Shown here: positions 25,431-34,494 of the stretch, in pieces | Layout: each line of letters begins with the position of its first letter | Numbering within the stretch: the stretch's first letter is position 1 | NCBI RefSeq assembly: GCF_900155555.1 | Contig: NZ_FUHN01000008.1 | Span: 186,001-250,000 of the forward strand | Reading direction: 5' to 3' | DNA: 64,000 nucleotides | Origin: Mobilibacterium timonense | GTDB taxonomy: Bacteria > Bacillota > Clostridia > Peptostreptococcales > Anaerovoracaceae | Notes under the pieces: model-generated | Told to the model about the DNA's origin: nothing | Databases searched by the model: none | What the model saw: the letters and a program-made list of their open reading frames with translations, nothing else | Made by a program: the position numbers and the translations under genes

Positions 25431-25551
25431 AATAATCTCCAGTTTCTTTTTTCGACTCTCGAATCCCGGCTTCCGAATTCCGGTTTTCGAATCTCCATCT
25501 CGCAGGTGCTGCCTGTGCGGCGACCGCCTCATGTCTCCAGATGCCGCGCCG

Positions 25552-27078
25552 TCAGCGAATCAGCGCCCGGTACGCCTCAGCCTTCTCCGCCATGGCCCCC
25601 CGCCGCTGCAGCTCGAGACGCTCATCCATCTTTTCCGGGTGATCCGCCACCTGCCGGAGAGCGGCGCAGAGCGCACCTTTTTCCTGAAAAACGTTCTCCT
25701 CCCCGGTGAAGGCCCTGCGGTGCATCGTGTTCCTGAAGGCCAGGATCAGCTGATCGTTCAGGAAGGCCTCCTTCACCGATGACAGGATCTCGCCGCCGTG
25801 ATTGATGTCAAGGTAGATGTCGCACCTGTCCATGAGCTGGCGGACCTTAGACTCCCAGGCGACGGGATAGAGCCTGACGTTCGGGTATTTTCCGAAAGCC
25901 ATCAGGCGGCTCGACATCTCCGTCACCGCCGCGATGTGGAACGTCAGATCAGGGAACTCCGTGACCAGGGTGTCCAGATCCCTGATCTGGTCCGAGTTGG
26001 TGCAGATGAGGATGTTCTTAGAATAGCGGTTTTTCCTCCTGAGATCGTAGGCGAAACCCATCGGGCGCAGCATGCACTCCGGCGAGCCCGGCACGCGCCG
26101 CGGGTCGGATGCACCCGGGTCCAGGAGGCCGTCGGCCACGCAGAGTTCCATCAGCCTGTTACAGCTCTCCCTGTTCTGGACGATGATGAGATCCGTCTTC
26201 GAGCGTCCCTCCAGGATCATGCGCATGTTCCCGGGGATGTCGTCACGGGGGCCCTCCTGCCAGAATAGGATGTTGCCGCGTCTGCCGCCTATGCCGCCTC
26301 TGCCAGCTCTGCCGCCTATGCCGCTATCGGTGCCATCGGTACCGGCTGGCCTTTTCAGGTCTTCAGTCACGAAAAGGGGCACCGACAGAGAGTTATAGAA
26401 AAAGGTGCTGCCTTCCAGGCCGGCTTCCCGAAGCATTGCGGCGGCCATGGCCGGGAGGCCCTTGAAAAGACGTGTCTTTTCGCCCTCGCCCCAGCCGCTG
26501 ACGATTATGTCGCCTGTGACGAAGTTCTCCACTATACGCTCCCTACCGCGCCGGTCGAACCAGGAACGGCAGAACTTTTTTCCGCTCCTGTTGAAGACCG
26601 TTCTGGAATATATGTACCCCTGGCGGTCGTAGTGGTCGGTGAAGGCCACCATGCCGTTCTCGCCGAGCCAGTCCACGTCGCTCACCAGGCGATGGCCCTG
26701 CTCTTCGGAATAGAAGATCTTTCCCCGCAGGCGGTGGAGATCCTTCACCTCTCCCGAGGCCGAGCTCCCGCTGATCTCCCAGTACTCCGGGCACTCGATC
26801 TGGTCGAAAAACCGGGCTTTTCCCGGAGTCCATCCTGCGTGGTTCAGGGCATAGCTCCTTCCGGATGGATCCGCCGAACTCCAGGGAGCCTGAGCCTCAT
26901 CGGCCTCCTCTGAAAACCACTGGTACACCGACATCACGTCATCCGGCAGAAAGCCGCCGCCCGAGATCACGAACACCGGGCCGGAAAAGCCCGCAAGGCG
27001 AAAGGACTTTTTCAGCGCGTCCGCCAGCTCGTCGTAGTGGTCCAGCAGAAGCACGCCCTGCTCGCGGCCCTTTTCCAT
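25552..27078 (-). CDS. gtfB: Accessory Sec locus glycosyltransferase stabilising subunit GtfB
   Basis: 508 residues. It begins EQGVLLLDHYDELADALKKSFRLAGFSGPVFVISGGGFLPDDV, like GtfB/Gtf2 of streptococcal aSec loci, and has a C-terminal GT-B-like half with LMDRCDIYLDINHGGEIL. GtfB is the acceptor-binding, catalytically inactive partner of GtfA in the O-GlcNAc transferase that starts glycosylation of serine-rich adhesins. Last gene of the locus; its ATG is 3 bases beyond the gtfA stop, with GGAG upstream. A Gly/Arg/Pro-rich insert (about 245-260, GTDGTDSGIGGRAGRGGIGG) is unusual. Family assignment rests on sequence pattern plus complete locus context. Confidence 0.85.
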   Translation of the reverse strand: MEKGREQGVLLLDHYDELADALKKSFRLAGFSGPVFVISGGGFLPDDVMSVYQWFSEEADEAQAPWSSADPSGRSYALNHAGWTPGKARFFDQIECPEYWEISGSSASGEVKDLHRLRGKIFYSEEQGHRLVSDVDWLGENGMVAFTDHYDRQGYIYSRTVFNRSGKKFCRSWFDRRGRERIVENFVTGDIIVSGWGEGEKTRLFKGLPAMAAAMLREAGLEGSTFFYNSLSVPLFVTEDLKRPAGTDGTDSGIGGRAGRGGIGGRRGNILFWQEGPRDDIPGNMRMILEGRSKTDLIIVQNRESCNRLMELCVADGLLDPGASDPRRVPGSPECMLRPMGFAYDLRRKNRYSKNILICTNSDQIRDLDTLVTEFPDLTFHIAAVTEMSSRLMAFGKYPNVRLYPVAWESKVRQLMDRCDIYLDINHGGEILSSVKEAFLNDQLILAFRNTMHRRAFTGEENVFQEKGALCAALRQVADHPEKMDERLELQRRGAMAEKAEAYRALIR

Positions 27079-27080
27079 CT

Positions 27081-28604
27081 CTATATTTCTCCAGCTAAAA
27101 GCCTCTCCCATCTCCTCATCACCTTTTCCGTCAGATACTCCGAAGCCACCTGATAGGACTTTTCCCGGAAAGCCCTGCGGCCGTCCCCAGAATGAGTGAA
27201 GAACTTCTCCACGGCCCGCGCCAGGGCCTCCACGTGATCGTTCACCGACATTTCGTCGGTCACAGGGATCAGATATCCGTTCTCCCCATCGCTGATGAAC
27301 GTCGGATCGCCGTATGGCACGTCGAATCCGATGATCGGCAGACCGCTGCCCACCGCCTCCATGAGGCTGAGGCCGAATCCCTCGCTTGTGGATCCGGAGA
27401 GATACAGCTCGTAATTCCTGTAGACGTCCGACATGTCATGCTGACCCATGAGGCGGATGTACCCTCCGGCCTGGTTTTCCTTGATAAGATCGCGCAGGCT
27501 GTTGTACTCACCGCCGGCACCGTATATGTCGAGTGTCAGCTCCGGGAACTTCTCCCGGGCAATGACGCAGGCCCTGATGACCCAGTCGAGGTGCTTTTCC
27601 GAGGCAAGCCGCGACGCTGTGACGATGGAAAAAGGCCTCCGACCTTCGCAAGTCCCCGCGCCGGTCTCCGGATACGTGAGCTTTTCCAGGCTTCCCACCG
27701 GGATGGTGCAGATCGCGGGCGCCTCCCCCACGTATTTCAGGAACTGCTCCCTCATGAGATCCCTCTGGGCGTCCGTGGACGTGATGAAAAAGCTGATATG
27801 CCTGTACATCCTGAAGGAATACTCGTAGTAGTTGTTCCACAGTATATAGTCGTCCGTGGTGTTCCCGGCGCTGTAGTGGTCGGCGTGTACAACGATCCCG
27901 GTCCGTGCGTCACCGCAGTTTTCAAGGATCGCCTGGCCGATCCCGGTCGTCCTGTCGATGATCGCCACATCGTCACCGGTCATGTTCATCCGGCGGGTCA
28001 TGTATCCCACCAGCTCTTCCTTGGAAAAGAGGATCTCGTCAGGGAAGCGATACACCGGCTCCTGCCCGTCGAGGTACTCTTCGTAGGCCGTGGTCCCGTC
28101 GGTGTTGAAAAATCTCCTCATGTACAGATGGGCCTTCCCGTCCAGCGGCGCATAGTATTCAGTATACAGTCTGCCTCTCGTGAAGTAGTCCTTCCTTATG
28201 AGAAAGCCTCCTGACACGTATTCCACCCTGTGCAGACGGTTGCAGTTCTCATCCACGAAATACAGGGTGCAGAAGTCCCCGCCGCCGTTGAACACCAGCC
28301 GGCCAGTCCTGCCCGTCCTGTTAAATCGAAAGTCCTGATCCGCCAGGGTCTTTTCGAAGTCCTCCAGCGTGTATGTCACCGGAGCGATCTTCTGGTCAGT
28401 AAAGAATGTATACAGCCAGATCACCTCATCATCCCGGAACCCCAGGTTGCTCGTGTAATGCTGGATGTTCTCCTGGGGGAACATGTCCGTAAAAACGAAC
28501 CGGGCCGGCTCCCCCAGCTCCCGGAAGATCCGGCAGCGGTACAGCTGGGCGTATTCCACCCCGCTGGAGGCCCACCCGATCCCAAGATCAAAGTTGTATA
28601 TCAT
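27081..28604 (-). CDS. gtfA: Accessory Sec locus O-GlcNAc transferase catalytic subunit GtfA
   Basis: 507 residues. MIYNFDLGIGWASSGVEYAQ at the start and WLYTFFTDQKIAPVTYTLEDFE are typical of GtfA. The beta-sheet meander (DUF1975-like) of about 80-200 is followed by a family 4 glycosyltransferase domain: VASRLASEKHLDWVI and the E-x7-E motif in STSEGFGLSLMEAVGSGLPIIGFDV. GtfA with GtfB transfers GlcNAc from UDP-GlcNAc to Ser/Thr of the adhesin in the cytosol before export. It starts 18 bp downstream of the secA2 stop in the same operon. Confidence 0.92.
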   Translation of the reverse strand: MIYNFDLGIGWASSGVEYAQLYRCRIFRELGEPARFVFTDMFPQENIQHYTSNLGFRDDEVIWLYTFFTDQKIAPVTYTLEDFEKTLADQDFRFNRTGRTGRLVFNGGGDFCTLYFVDENCNRLHRVEYVSGGFLIRKDYFTRGRLYTEYYAPLDGKAHLYMRRFFNTDGTTAYEEYLDGQEPVYRFPDEILFSKEELVGYMTRRMNMTGDDVAIIDRTTGIGQAILENCGDARTGIVVHADHYSAGNTTDDYILWNNYYEYSFRMYRHISFFITSTDAQRDLMREQFLKYVGEAPAICTIPVGSLEKLTYPETGAGTCEGRRPFSIVTASRLASEKHLDWVIRACVIAREKFPELTLDIYGAGGEYNSLRDLIKENQAGGYIRLMGQHDMSDVYRNYELYLSGSTSEGFGLSLMEAVGSGLPIIGFDVPYGDPTFISDGENGYLIPVTDEMSVNDHVEALARAVEKFFTHSGDGRRAFREKSYQVASEYLTEKVMRRWERLLAGEI

Positions 28605-28622
28605 ATGAAGGCTCCTTAATTC

Positions 28623-30956
28623 CTAAGGAAATACAATATTCATCCTGCCGTCTTTTCCAGTTTGCGGGTCGCCCAGGAAGAAGTTCCTGACGATCTTCTT
28701 CTTCATGGTCTTCTTCATGTCCCCGAAAGACTGGTAGGCCTCGCGGCTGTACTCGAAAATAGGGTTCCGCTGGGCCGTGCCCCTCGTGGTTATGGCGTAC
28801 TGGAGCTGCTGCAGGTAGTCCACCTCGTCGATCCAGCAGTCGTCAAGGGCATTCAGGATGCACTGCCTGAGGTACTCCTGAAGCTGCTCCTCATCCTTGA
28901 ACATCGCCGTCTTCCTGTCGTACAGCTCGTCGGCGTAGTTTTCAAGACGCTCCAGCAGCCTCTGCCTGTCGGACCTGGAGCGCCCCGGTTCGGGAAGCTT
29001 TTCCGGATCCAGTTCATAGGTGAGGTTGTCAAGAGCGAACCGGGTGAGCTCGCCGTGGGTGAGCTTCGGGTTTTCGTCCATGAAGATCCTGAGGTCATCG
29101 ATGATGAGTCTCCTGACCACGTCCTTCTGGATGGTGTCCCTGTCCAGCAGCCTGTCCCTTGCCCCGTACAGGATCTCACGCTGGCGGCGGAGGATCTTGT
29201 CGTAGCGGACGGACTGCTCTCTGGAAGAAACGCTCTGCTCCACCATTGTCTTCTGGGCGCCGTTGATCAGCCGCCGCAGCTTTCCCTGGGAAATGTGCCG
29301 CTCACCGTCGATGTACGGAGCAGTCTTTTCCCCGGTCATGGCCGTGACCACCTCGTCTTCAAGAGAGACGAAGAACTGGCTGGAACCGGGATCTCCCTGA
29401 CGGCCCGCCCGGCCTCTGGCCTGCCGCTCGAGGCGCAGGTTCTCCATCCTTCCGATACCTATCACCGCAAGGCCCCCGAGCTCCTGTACTCCATCCTGGA
29501 GCCTGATGTCGGTGCCGCGGCCCGCCATTCCGGTGGATACCGTGACCGCGTTCATCTGGCCCGCCTCGGCTATGATCTCGGCCTCCCAGTACGCGTTGTT
29601 GGCGTTGAGCACGCTGTGCGGCACCTTGTGGTCCACGAGCATCCTGGAAAAGATCTGCGTGTCCTGTATGGTGGCGGTCACCACGAGGACGGGCTGTCCC
29701 GCGCGGTGTCGCGTGAGGGTCTCCTCGAGAGCCGCCTCGAACTGCTCCTGAGCGGATGCGAAGAACCGGTCCTTCCGGTCCACCCGCTGCACTTTTTTCC
29801 TCGGAGGGACCACGAACACCAGCTTGTGATAAACGTCAAAAAGCTCTCTCTTCGCGTCGGAGATCGTGCCGCTCATGCCGCACATCTTCGGGAACATGAG
29901 GAACAGGTTCTGGTATGTGATCGATGCCACCGAGCGCTGCTCCTGGGAGAGCTTCACGTGCTCCTTTTCCTCCAGGGCCTGGTGTGCGCCTCCCCGGAGC
30001 TTCATCCCCGGAAGGCTGCGGCCGGTGCTGTTGTCCAGCAGGACGATCTCCCCGTCGTCGGAGAGCATGTAGTCGCTCTGTTTCTCGAAAAGGACGTGCG
30101 CCCTCAGGGCCAGTGTCACATGGCGGTTGATCTCGAAGTTCTCGTGGGCGTAGAAGTCCGATATCCCGAAGAACCGCTCCGCGTATTCCACTCCCCGGTC
30201 GGTGAGCCACACTGACTTGTCTTCCTTCTCGTAGTCCCTGTCCTCCTTGAGGGTGGTCACGAAAAAGTCGGTCATGGCATAGAGGTTGGACTGGACCCTC
30301 GGGGATCCCGATATCACCAGAGGCATCTGGGCCCCGTCCAGGAGGACTGAATCAGCCTCGTCGATTATCACGAAGCAGAATTCCCTGAGGAACCTGTCCT
30401 CCGCCCTGTCCACCAGGTTGTTCAGCAGGTAGTCGAAGGCCAGGATACTGTGTGTGGTATACAGGATGTCCGCGGCGTAGTTTTCTTTTTTCTGTGCGTT
30501 CGTCAGGGGTTCTCCAGGTTCCCGGGGAACTCCCGCCCGCTCAGTGAGGCCCATGAAGCTGAAAACGGGTCTCAGGTCGTCGGCATCTCTGGAGGCAAGG
30601 TACTCGTTGGCGGTGACCAGTATGGTGCTCTTTCCCGTCAGGGCATTGAGATAGAGCGGCAGCGTCGCCATGAGGGTCTTCCCCTCTCCTGTGAACATCT
30701 CCGCCAGATAACCCTTGTGGAGCGCTATCGCCCCCAGTATCTGGACGTCGTATGGCATGGTCCCCAGTATACGCCTGTCCGCCTCACACATGGCCGCATA
30801 GGCCTCCGGAAGGATCTGATCCGTGGTCTTCCCGTCCTTGAGCTGAGCCTTCAGCTTTGCCGTCATCCCCTGGAGATCCTCGTCCGTCATGGACCTCATG
30901 GTGCCTTCAAGAGACTTTACTTTTTCCAGGATCTTGTATATGCGTCTGTCTTTCAT
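28623..30956 (-). CDS. secA2: Accessory Sec translocase ATPase SecA2
   Basis: 777 residues, shorter than housekeeping SecA. Walker A FTGEGKT (88-94), DEAD-type box DEAD at 199-202 in FVIIDEADSVLLD, GTDIRLQ and the helicase motif QARGRAGRQGDPGSSQFFVSLED are intact. The C-terminal Zn-binding tail of SecA1 (CxCx8CH) is missing, as in SecA2 of aSec systems. It would drive the glycosylated adhesin through SecY2 with Asp1-3 at the membrane. It overlaps asp3 by 4 bases, so translation is coupled. Confidence 0.94.
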   Translation of the reverse strand: MKDRRIYKILEKVKSLEGTMRSMTDEDLQGMTAKLKAQLKDGKTTDQILPEAYAAMCEADRRILGTMPYDVQILGAIALHKGYLAEMFTGEGKTLMATLPLYLNALTGKSTILVTANEYLASRDADDLRPVFSFMGLTERAGVPREPGEPLTNAQKKENYAADILYTTHSILAFDYLLNNLVDRAEDRFLREFCFVIIDEADSVLLDGAQMPLVISGSPRVQSNLYAMTDFFVTTLKEDRDYEKEDKSVWLTDRGVEYAERFFGISDFYAHENFEINRHVTLALRAHVLFEKQSDYMLSDDGEIVLLDNSTGRSLPGMKLRGGAHQALEEKEHVKLSQEQRSVASITYQNLFLMFPKMCGMSGTISDAKRELFDVYHKLVFVVPPRKKVQRVDRKDRFFASAQEQFEAALEETLTRHRAGQPVLVVTATIQDTQIFSRMLVDHKVPHSVLNANNAYWEAEIIAEAGQMNAVTVSTGMAGRGTDIRLQDGVQELGGLAVIGIGRMENLRLERQARGRAGRQGDPGSSQFFVSLEDEVVTAMTGEKTAPYIDGERHISQGKLRRLINGAQKTMVEQSVSSREQSVRYDKILRRQREILYGARDRLLDRDTIQKDVVRRLIIDDLRIFMDENPKLTHGELTRFALDNLTYELDPEKLPEPGRSRSDRQRLLERLENYADELYDRKTAMFKDEEQLQEYLRQCILNALDDCWIDEVDYLQQLQYAITTRGTAQRNPIFEYSREAYQSFGDMKKTMKKKIVRNFFLGDPQTGKDGRMNIVFP

Positions 30957-31402
30957 GACTGATCCGTTCTTTCTGTAATGGTGATGGAGTGGAACCGGAA
31001 ATGATGGGCGCCGGCGCAGATGAGCTGGGCCTCATAGCTGTAGGCCTTGAGCGGGCATCGGAGATCCATCTCAGCGCCGTCCATGATCACCTGCCCTGCC
31101 TCTTCTCCGTTTTTTCCACGGAAGACGAACCTCAGAAGGATCCCTTCCGGCACGTCGCACTCGATGTCAGCAGAGACGTGATACCGTCCCTCTCCATCGA
31201 TTATAGGCAGAGAAGGCTCGATGCGCCCCGCCTGATAATTCACCCTTGAATACCAGGTCTTGATGACGGTCCCGGGAGGCATGAGCTGGTTCCTGAACTC
31301 CACGTCCTCCCTGCTGTGGAACGTGATCTCAGACCCATAGAGGTATGCGTCGTTGACGAACTCGTTCCAGTATATTTTCCAATGCTTGATGCGTTCTGTC
31401 AT
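30953..31402 (-). CDS. asp3: Accessory Sec system protein Asp3
   Basis: 149 residues. The block WKIYWNEFVNDAYLYGSEITF, then LMPPGTVIKTWYSRVNYQAGRIEPSLPIIDGEGRY, is the Asp3 signature (the family has a W-x-YLYGS start and LPPG core). Asp3 is a carbohydrate-binding-module-like scaffold that binds Asp1 and Asp2 and the adhesin's preprotein. The ATG at 31402 overlaps the region of the asp2 stop, with AGGAAG 11 nt upstream; an alternative ATG at 31429 would add nine residues inside asp2. Confidence 0.88.
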   Translation of the reverse strand: MTERIKHWKIYWNEFVNDAYLYGSEITFHSREDVEFRNQLMPPGTVIKTWYSRVNYQAGRIEPSLPIIDGEGRYHVSADIECDVPEGILLRFVFRGKNGEEAGQVIMDGAEMDLRCPLKAYSYEAQLICAGAHHFRFHSITITERTDQS

Positions 31403-31403
31403 T

Positions 31404-32897
31404 TCAGTTCTGCTTCCTGTCGTATTCATCCCGCAGGATCCTGTTGTACTGTCTCAGGAACCAGCCCACGATTCCCGAGGTGTCGTCGTTGTGCCTGCCG
31501 TGAAGGCCCCGGCCGATGACCCTGGCACCCTTTCCCTTTACCCGTGAAAGGAGCTGCTGATAGGCCGTCATGTCGTAGTCGTCCTCGATCATGTACGCCG
31601 CACACATTGTCCGCCCCGACCAGTCGGTCTTGTCGAACCGTTCCCAGAATCGTTGATTCATCTTGTCTATGGCCTCCTGATCCAGGCCTCCGTACTGCTT
31701 CCACATGACGTCCAGAGAGGTCGGGAACCCGCCCGGACGGCTGAGCCGCTCGGCTTCGGCCATGTTCCCCAGGCTCACCAGCGGCTTGCCGACTATCAGA
31801 TAGGCCGGCCTTATCATGGTGCCGTAGTAAAGGGCCCCGAAGGTGCCCATGGAGAGCCCTGAGAAGATCACCTGGTCGTTGTTGAATCCCAGGTTATTCA
31901 TGCATTCCAGAATATAGTTCCTGAGTTTGTCCTCGTATTCCTGAGAGCCCAGATAGAAGGCACCTCCCTCAAGCCTGGCCTCGCTCACCAGGATGAACGG
32001 ACACCCCATCCTCCTCATCATGCGGTATCCCTCGAATCCCTCCATAGTCTTATACCCCGAGAAATACACGCACAGCGGCGGCTTCAGGTCCCCCGGGTCC
32101 ATGTAGGCGAAGATCTCCTCTCTGTCGCTCGTCACCATGCGGCGGCTTCCCGGGAAAAAAGTACCAACGCCCCGGCGAGACCAGCGGTCGTGGAGAGACG
32201 TTATCCTCAGAGTTCCTCTGCCCCTCGCATGGAGGCACACGAACACCGGGCCTGCCTCCCGGCCCTCGATGGTCACCGGCTTTTTCATGTCTTCCTCTGT
32301 GAAAGTCCAGGTATCTTGAACAGAAGACACGCTTCCGCTGACGAACTGGATGATCTCCATCCGGATCTCAATGGCTCCTTCTTTCCTGTACTCGAGCCAG
32401 AAGTCTATGGCCTGGTTTTTTTCCACCGGGATGTTCCCCTTCCAGAAGACTATCTGTTTGAAGCCATCTCCGAAGTCCCCCTTCAGGACCGCCTCGGTGT
32501 ATCCGTGCCAGCAGATGCTTCCGCGAAAATCCGGAGATATGCTCATGCTGTGAGAGTCGAATTTCTCCCCGTACGGCCTGCCGTAGTAATTCGGGAGCCA
32601 GTCACGGAGGAAGGTCTCCAGGTCTTTTCCCATGAGCTTCTTGCCGCAGCGGCTCCTGATGAGAAACTTCATTTTTTCTGAAACCGGAACATCACTCAGC
32701 ACGAAAAGGCAGTGGGCCCTCACGATCCTCGCGAGTATGTCCGACTCTTCGTCTGAAAGGACCCTGTCTATTATCGCTATGTCGTACTCCGGGTCCTTCA
32801 CGGAGAGCTCCGGCTCGTAATTCCATTCAGCCTCAGGGCAGATCTCGAACCTCTGGGAAAAATCAGTTCTGCCCAGCTGCAGTGCTGTTATCTTCAA
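31404..32897 (-). CDS. asp2: Accessory Sec system protein Asp2 (O-acetyltransferase)
   Basis: 497 residues, beginning LKITALQLGRTDFSQRF as Asp2 proteins do. The C-terminal half is an alpha/beta hydrolase: nucleophile S349 in FSGLSMGTFGALYYG, acid E438 in MIEDDYD, base H469 in GLHGRHND. These match the Ser-Glu-His triad known from streptococcal Asp2, which O-acetylates GlcNAc on the adhesin and also takes part in transport. So the enzyme should be active, not only structural. The start is TTG at 32897 inside asp1 (35-bp overlap), with GGAGG upstream. Confidence 0.92.
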   Translation of the reverse strand: MKITALQLGRTDFSQRFEICPEAEWNYEPELSVKDPEYDIAIIDRVLSDEESDILARIVRAHCLFVLSDVPVSEKMKFLIRSRCGKKLMGKDLETFLRDWLPNYYGRPYGEKFDSHSMSISPDFRGSICWHGYTEAVLKGDFGDGFKQIVFWKGNIPVEKNQAIDFWLEYRKEGAIEIRMEIIQFVSGSVSSVQDTWTFTEEDMKKPVTIEGREAGPVFVCLHARGRGTLRITSLHDRWSRRGVGTFFPGSRRMVTSDREEIFAYMDPGDLKPPLCVYFSGYKTMEGFEGYRMMRRMGCPFILVSEARLEGGAFYLGSQEYEDKLRNYILECMNNLGFNNDQVIFSGLSMGTFGALYYGTMIRPAYLIVGKPLVSLGNMAEAERLSRPGGFPTSLDVMWKQYGGLDQEAIDKMNQRFWERFDKTDWSGRTMCAAYMIEDDYDMTAYQQLLSRVKGKGARVIGRGLHGRHNDDTSGIVGWFLRQYNRILRDEYDRKQN

Positions 32898-34473
32898 CGC
32901 TCTGAAGCACCTCCTTCCAGGCCTTTACCAGCTTGTCCGTGGTGAACTGGTCTCCCAGGTCGTAGGACGCGATCTGGGCTTTGTTGTAGTTGGCGATGCT
33001 GCTCAGATAAGTATCCAGCGCATCCGGCAGATCCACTATGTCTCTTATCACCAGTCCGTTCCTGCCGTCCTTCATATAATCAGTCTCCATCGCCGTTATC
33101 TGTGGTATCCCCATACTCATTGCAGCGATCTGAAGAAACTGGTCAGGGATCTGCTGGAGATCCACCACCAGGCGCTGTTCTCTCAACGTTCTGCTCACGG
33201 ACATCTCGTCCACGCACTGGGCCACGGAGAACACAGAGCGCACCTGTCCCACGGAATCTATGAGGTTCTCGGAAACACCCTTGTCGTCTCCCGCCAGTTC
33301 AGGATCGAGGCCGGCCTTCTCAAGGGCTCTCCTGCTCTTTTCCATGAGATTTCTCCTGGCGCTGTAGCCCGCTGATCTGGTGAAGAGGCAGACCCTGGCC
33401 CGACTGTTCACGTTCTGTATGTACGCTCCGAGGGCCGCGGCCATATCGTCGAACAGTTGATCTTCAACGCCGTCCACAGCGACCATGATGTTCTGCACCC
33501 TGAGCTGCTGGCTGATGCCGAACTCTACCCTGGAATCGTAAGGGGTGATCACCTTCAGCTTAACGCCCCCGGCTTCTGGATGTTTCCTGATCCTGTCAGC
33601 CGTCTCCTTCTTATCTGCCACTATATAGTCCGCATACTTGAGGAGCTGGCTGTCGGTCTCTCCGATGCCGTGCTCTTCCATGCGGCGGCCGAAAAAGGAC
33701 AGCACCAGCTTGTGTTCTCTGAACGCCCTGAGCAATATCCCGGAGTGGAGCGGATCCATAGCAGCTATGAAAATATCCTCTTGCCAAACGTCCTCCAGGT
33801 GTTTTCTCAGGACCTCCTCGATCATCTCCTCGATATTACCGTATCTTTCCTTTCTGTAAGGGATCTTTTCCCCGTCGTTACCGTAAAACCAGGCGCGCTC
33901 CGGGTTGATCACCACATGGCCGTCCTTCAGGAACCTGGCGAATCGCCAGTTTCCCGCCTCGTCGAAATACTGTTCGCGAAAAGAAATGCCTTTTTTGTAG
34001 ACCACCTGACAGGAGATGAAGCCCCTGTCGTCGTAAATGTTGCTGCAGGTCTTTTCGCCGTCGAACATGTCCACCCTGAACACGTTTCCGTCCTCGGCGA
34101 ACTCCACCTGAGCGTATTTTTTTCCATCTTTATTGACTATCACCGCGAACGGCGAATATATGAACTCAACTCCCTCCGGCCAGTCCAGATCCCTGAAGGA
34201 AAACACCTGCATGTCCTGGCTCTCTATGCCCTGCATGGCGTCGAAGCAGGACCAGTACGGGGCGTGGTACACCCCCTGGCGGTGGAGAAAATGCCGGAAA
34301 TTCGGGGTGAACCCGAGTATCAGCATCTTGAACGGCGCCACTTTTTTCCTGAAAAAAAGCTGCACCTGCTTTACGGTATCATCGAATTCCGTTACGGATC
34401 TGGATCTGTACCAGACCTGCTCTTCCTCTTTCCAGTCATCCTTCTGATACCAGGCAGGGATGAAATACTGCAT
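32863..34473 (-). CDS. asp1: Accessory Sec system protein Asp1
   Basis: 536 residues starting MQYFIPAWYQKDDW, the hallmark Asp1 N-terminus. The fold is GT-B-like but without catalytic residues in known members; SSSIAN-type repeats are absent. DFx and regions such as VFSVAQCVDEMSVSRTLREQRLVVDLQQIPDQFLQIAAMSMGIPQI match the family C-terminal half. Asp1 forms the Asp1-2-3 complex that binds the adhesin and SecA2. GAGGAG lies 6 nt before the ATG. The gene follows secY2 by 21 bp and overlaps asp2. Confidence 0.92.
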   Translation of the reverse strand: MQYFIPAWYQKDDWKEEEQVWYRSRSVTEFDDTVKQVQLFFRKKVAPFKMLILGFTPNFRHFLHRQGVYHAPYWSCFDAMQGIESQDMQVFSFRDLDWPEGVEFIYSPFAVIVNKDGKKYAQVEFAEDGNVFRVDMFDGEKTCSNIYDDRGFISCQVVYKKGISFREQYFDEAGNWRFARFLKDGHVVINPERAWFYGNDGEKIPYRKERYGNIEEMIEEVLRKHLEDVWQEDIFIAAMDPLHSGILLRAFREHKLVLSFFGRRMEEHGIGETDSQLLKYADYIVADKKETADRIRKHPEAGGVKLKVITPYDSRVEFGISQQLRVQNIMVAVDGVEDQLFDDMAAALGAYIQNVNSRARVCLFTRSAGYSARRNLMEKSRRALEKAGLDPELAGDDKGVSENLIDSVGQVRSVFSVAQCVDEMSVSRTLREQRLVVDLQQIPDQFLQIAAMSMGIPQITAMETDYMKDGRNGLVIRDIVDLPDALDTYLSSIANYNKAQIASYDLGDQFTTDKLVKAWKEVLQSVEDNSTAAGQN

Positions 34474-34494
34474 ACGTGCTCCTCGATTCCTGTG

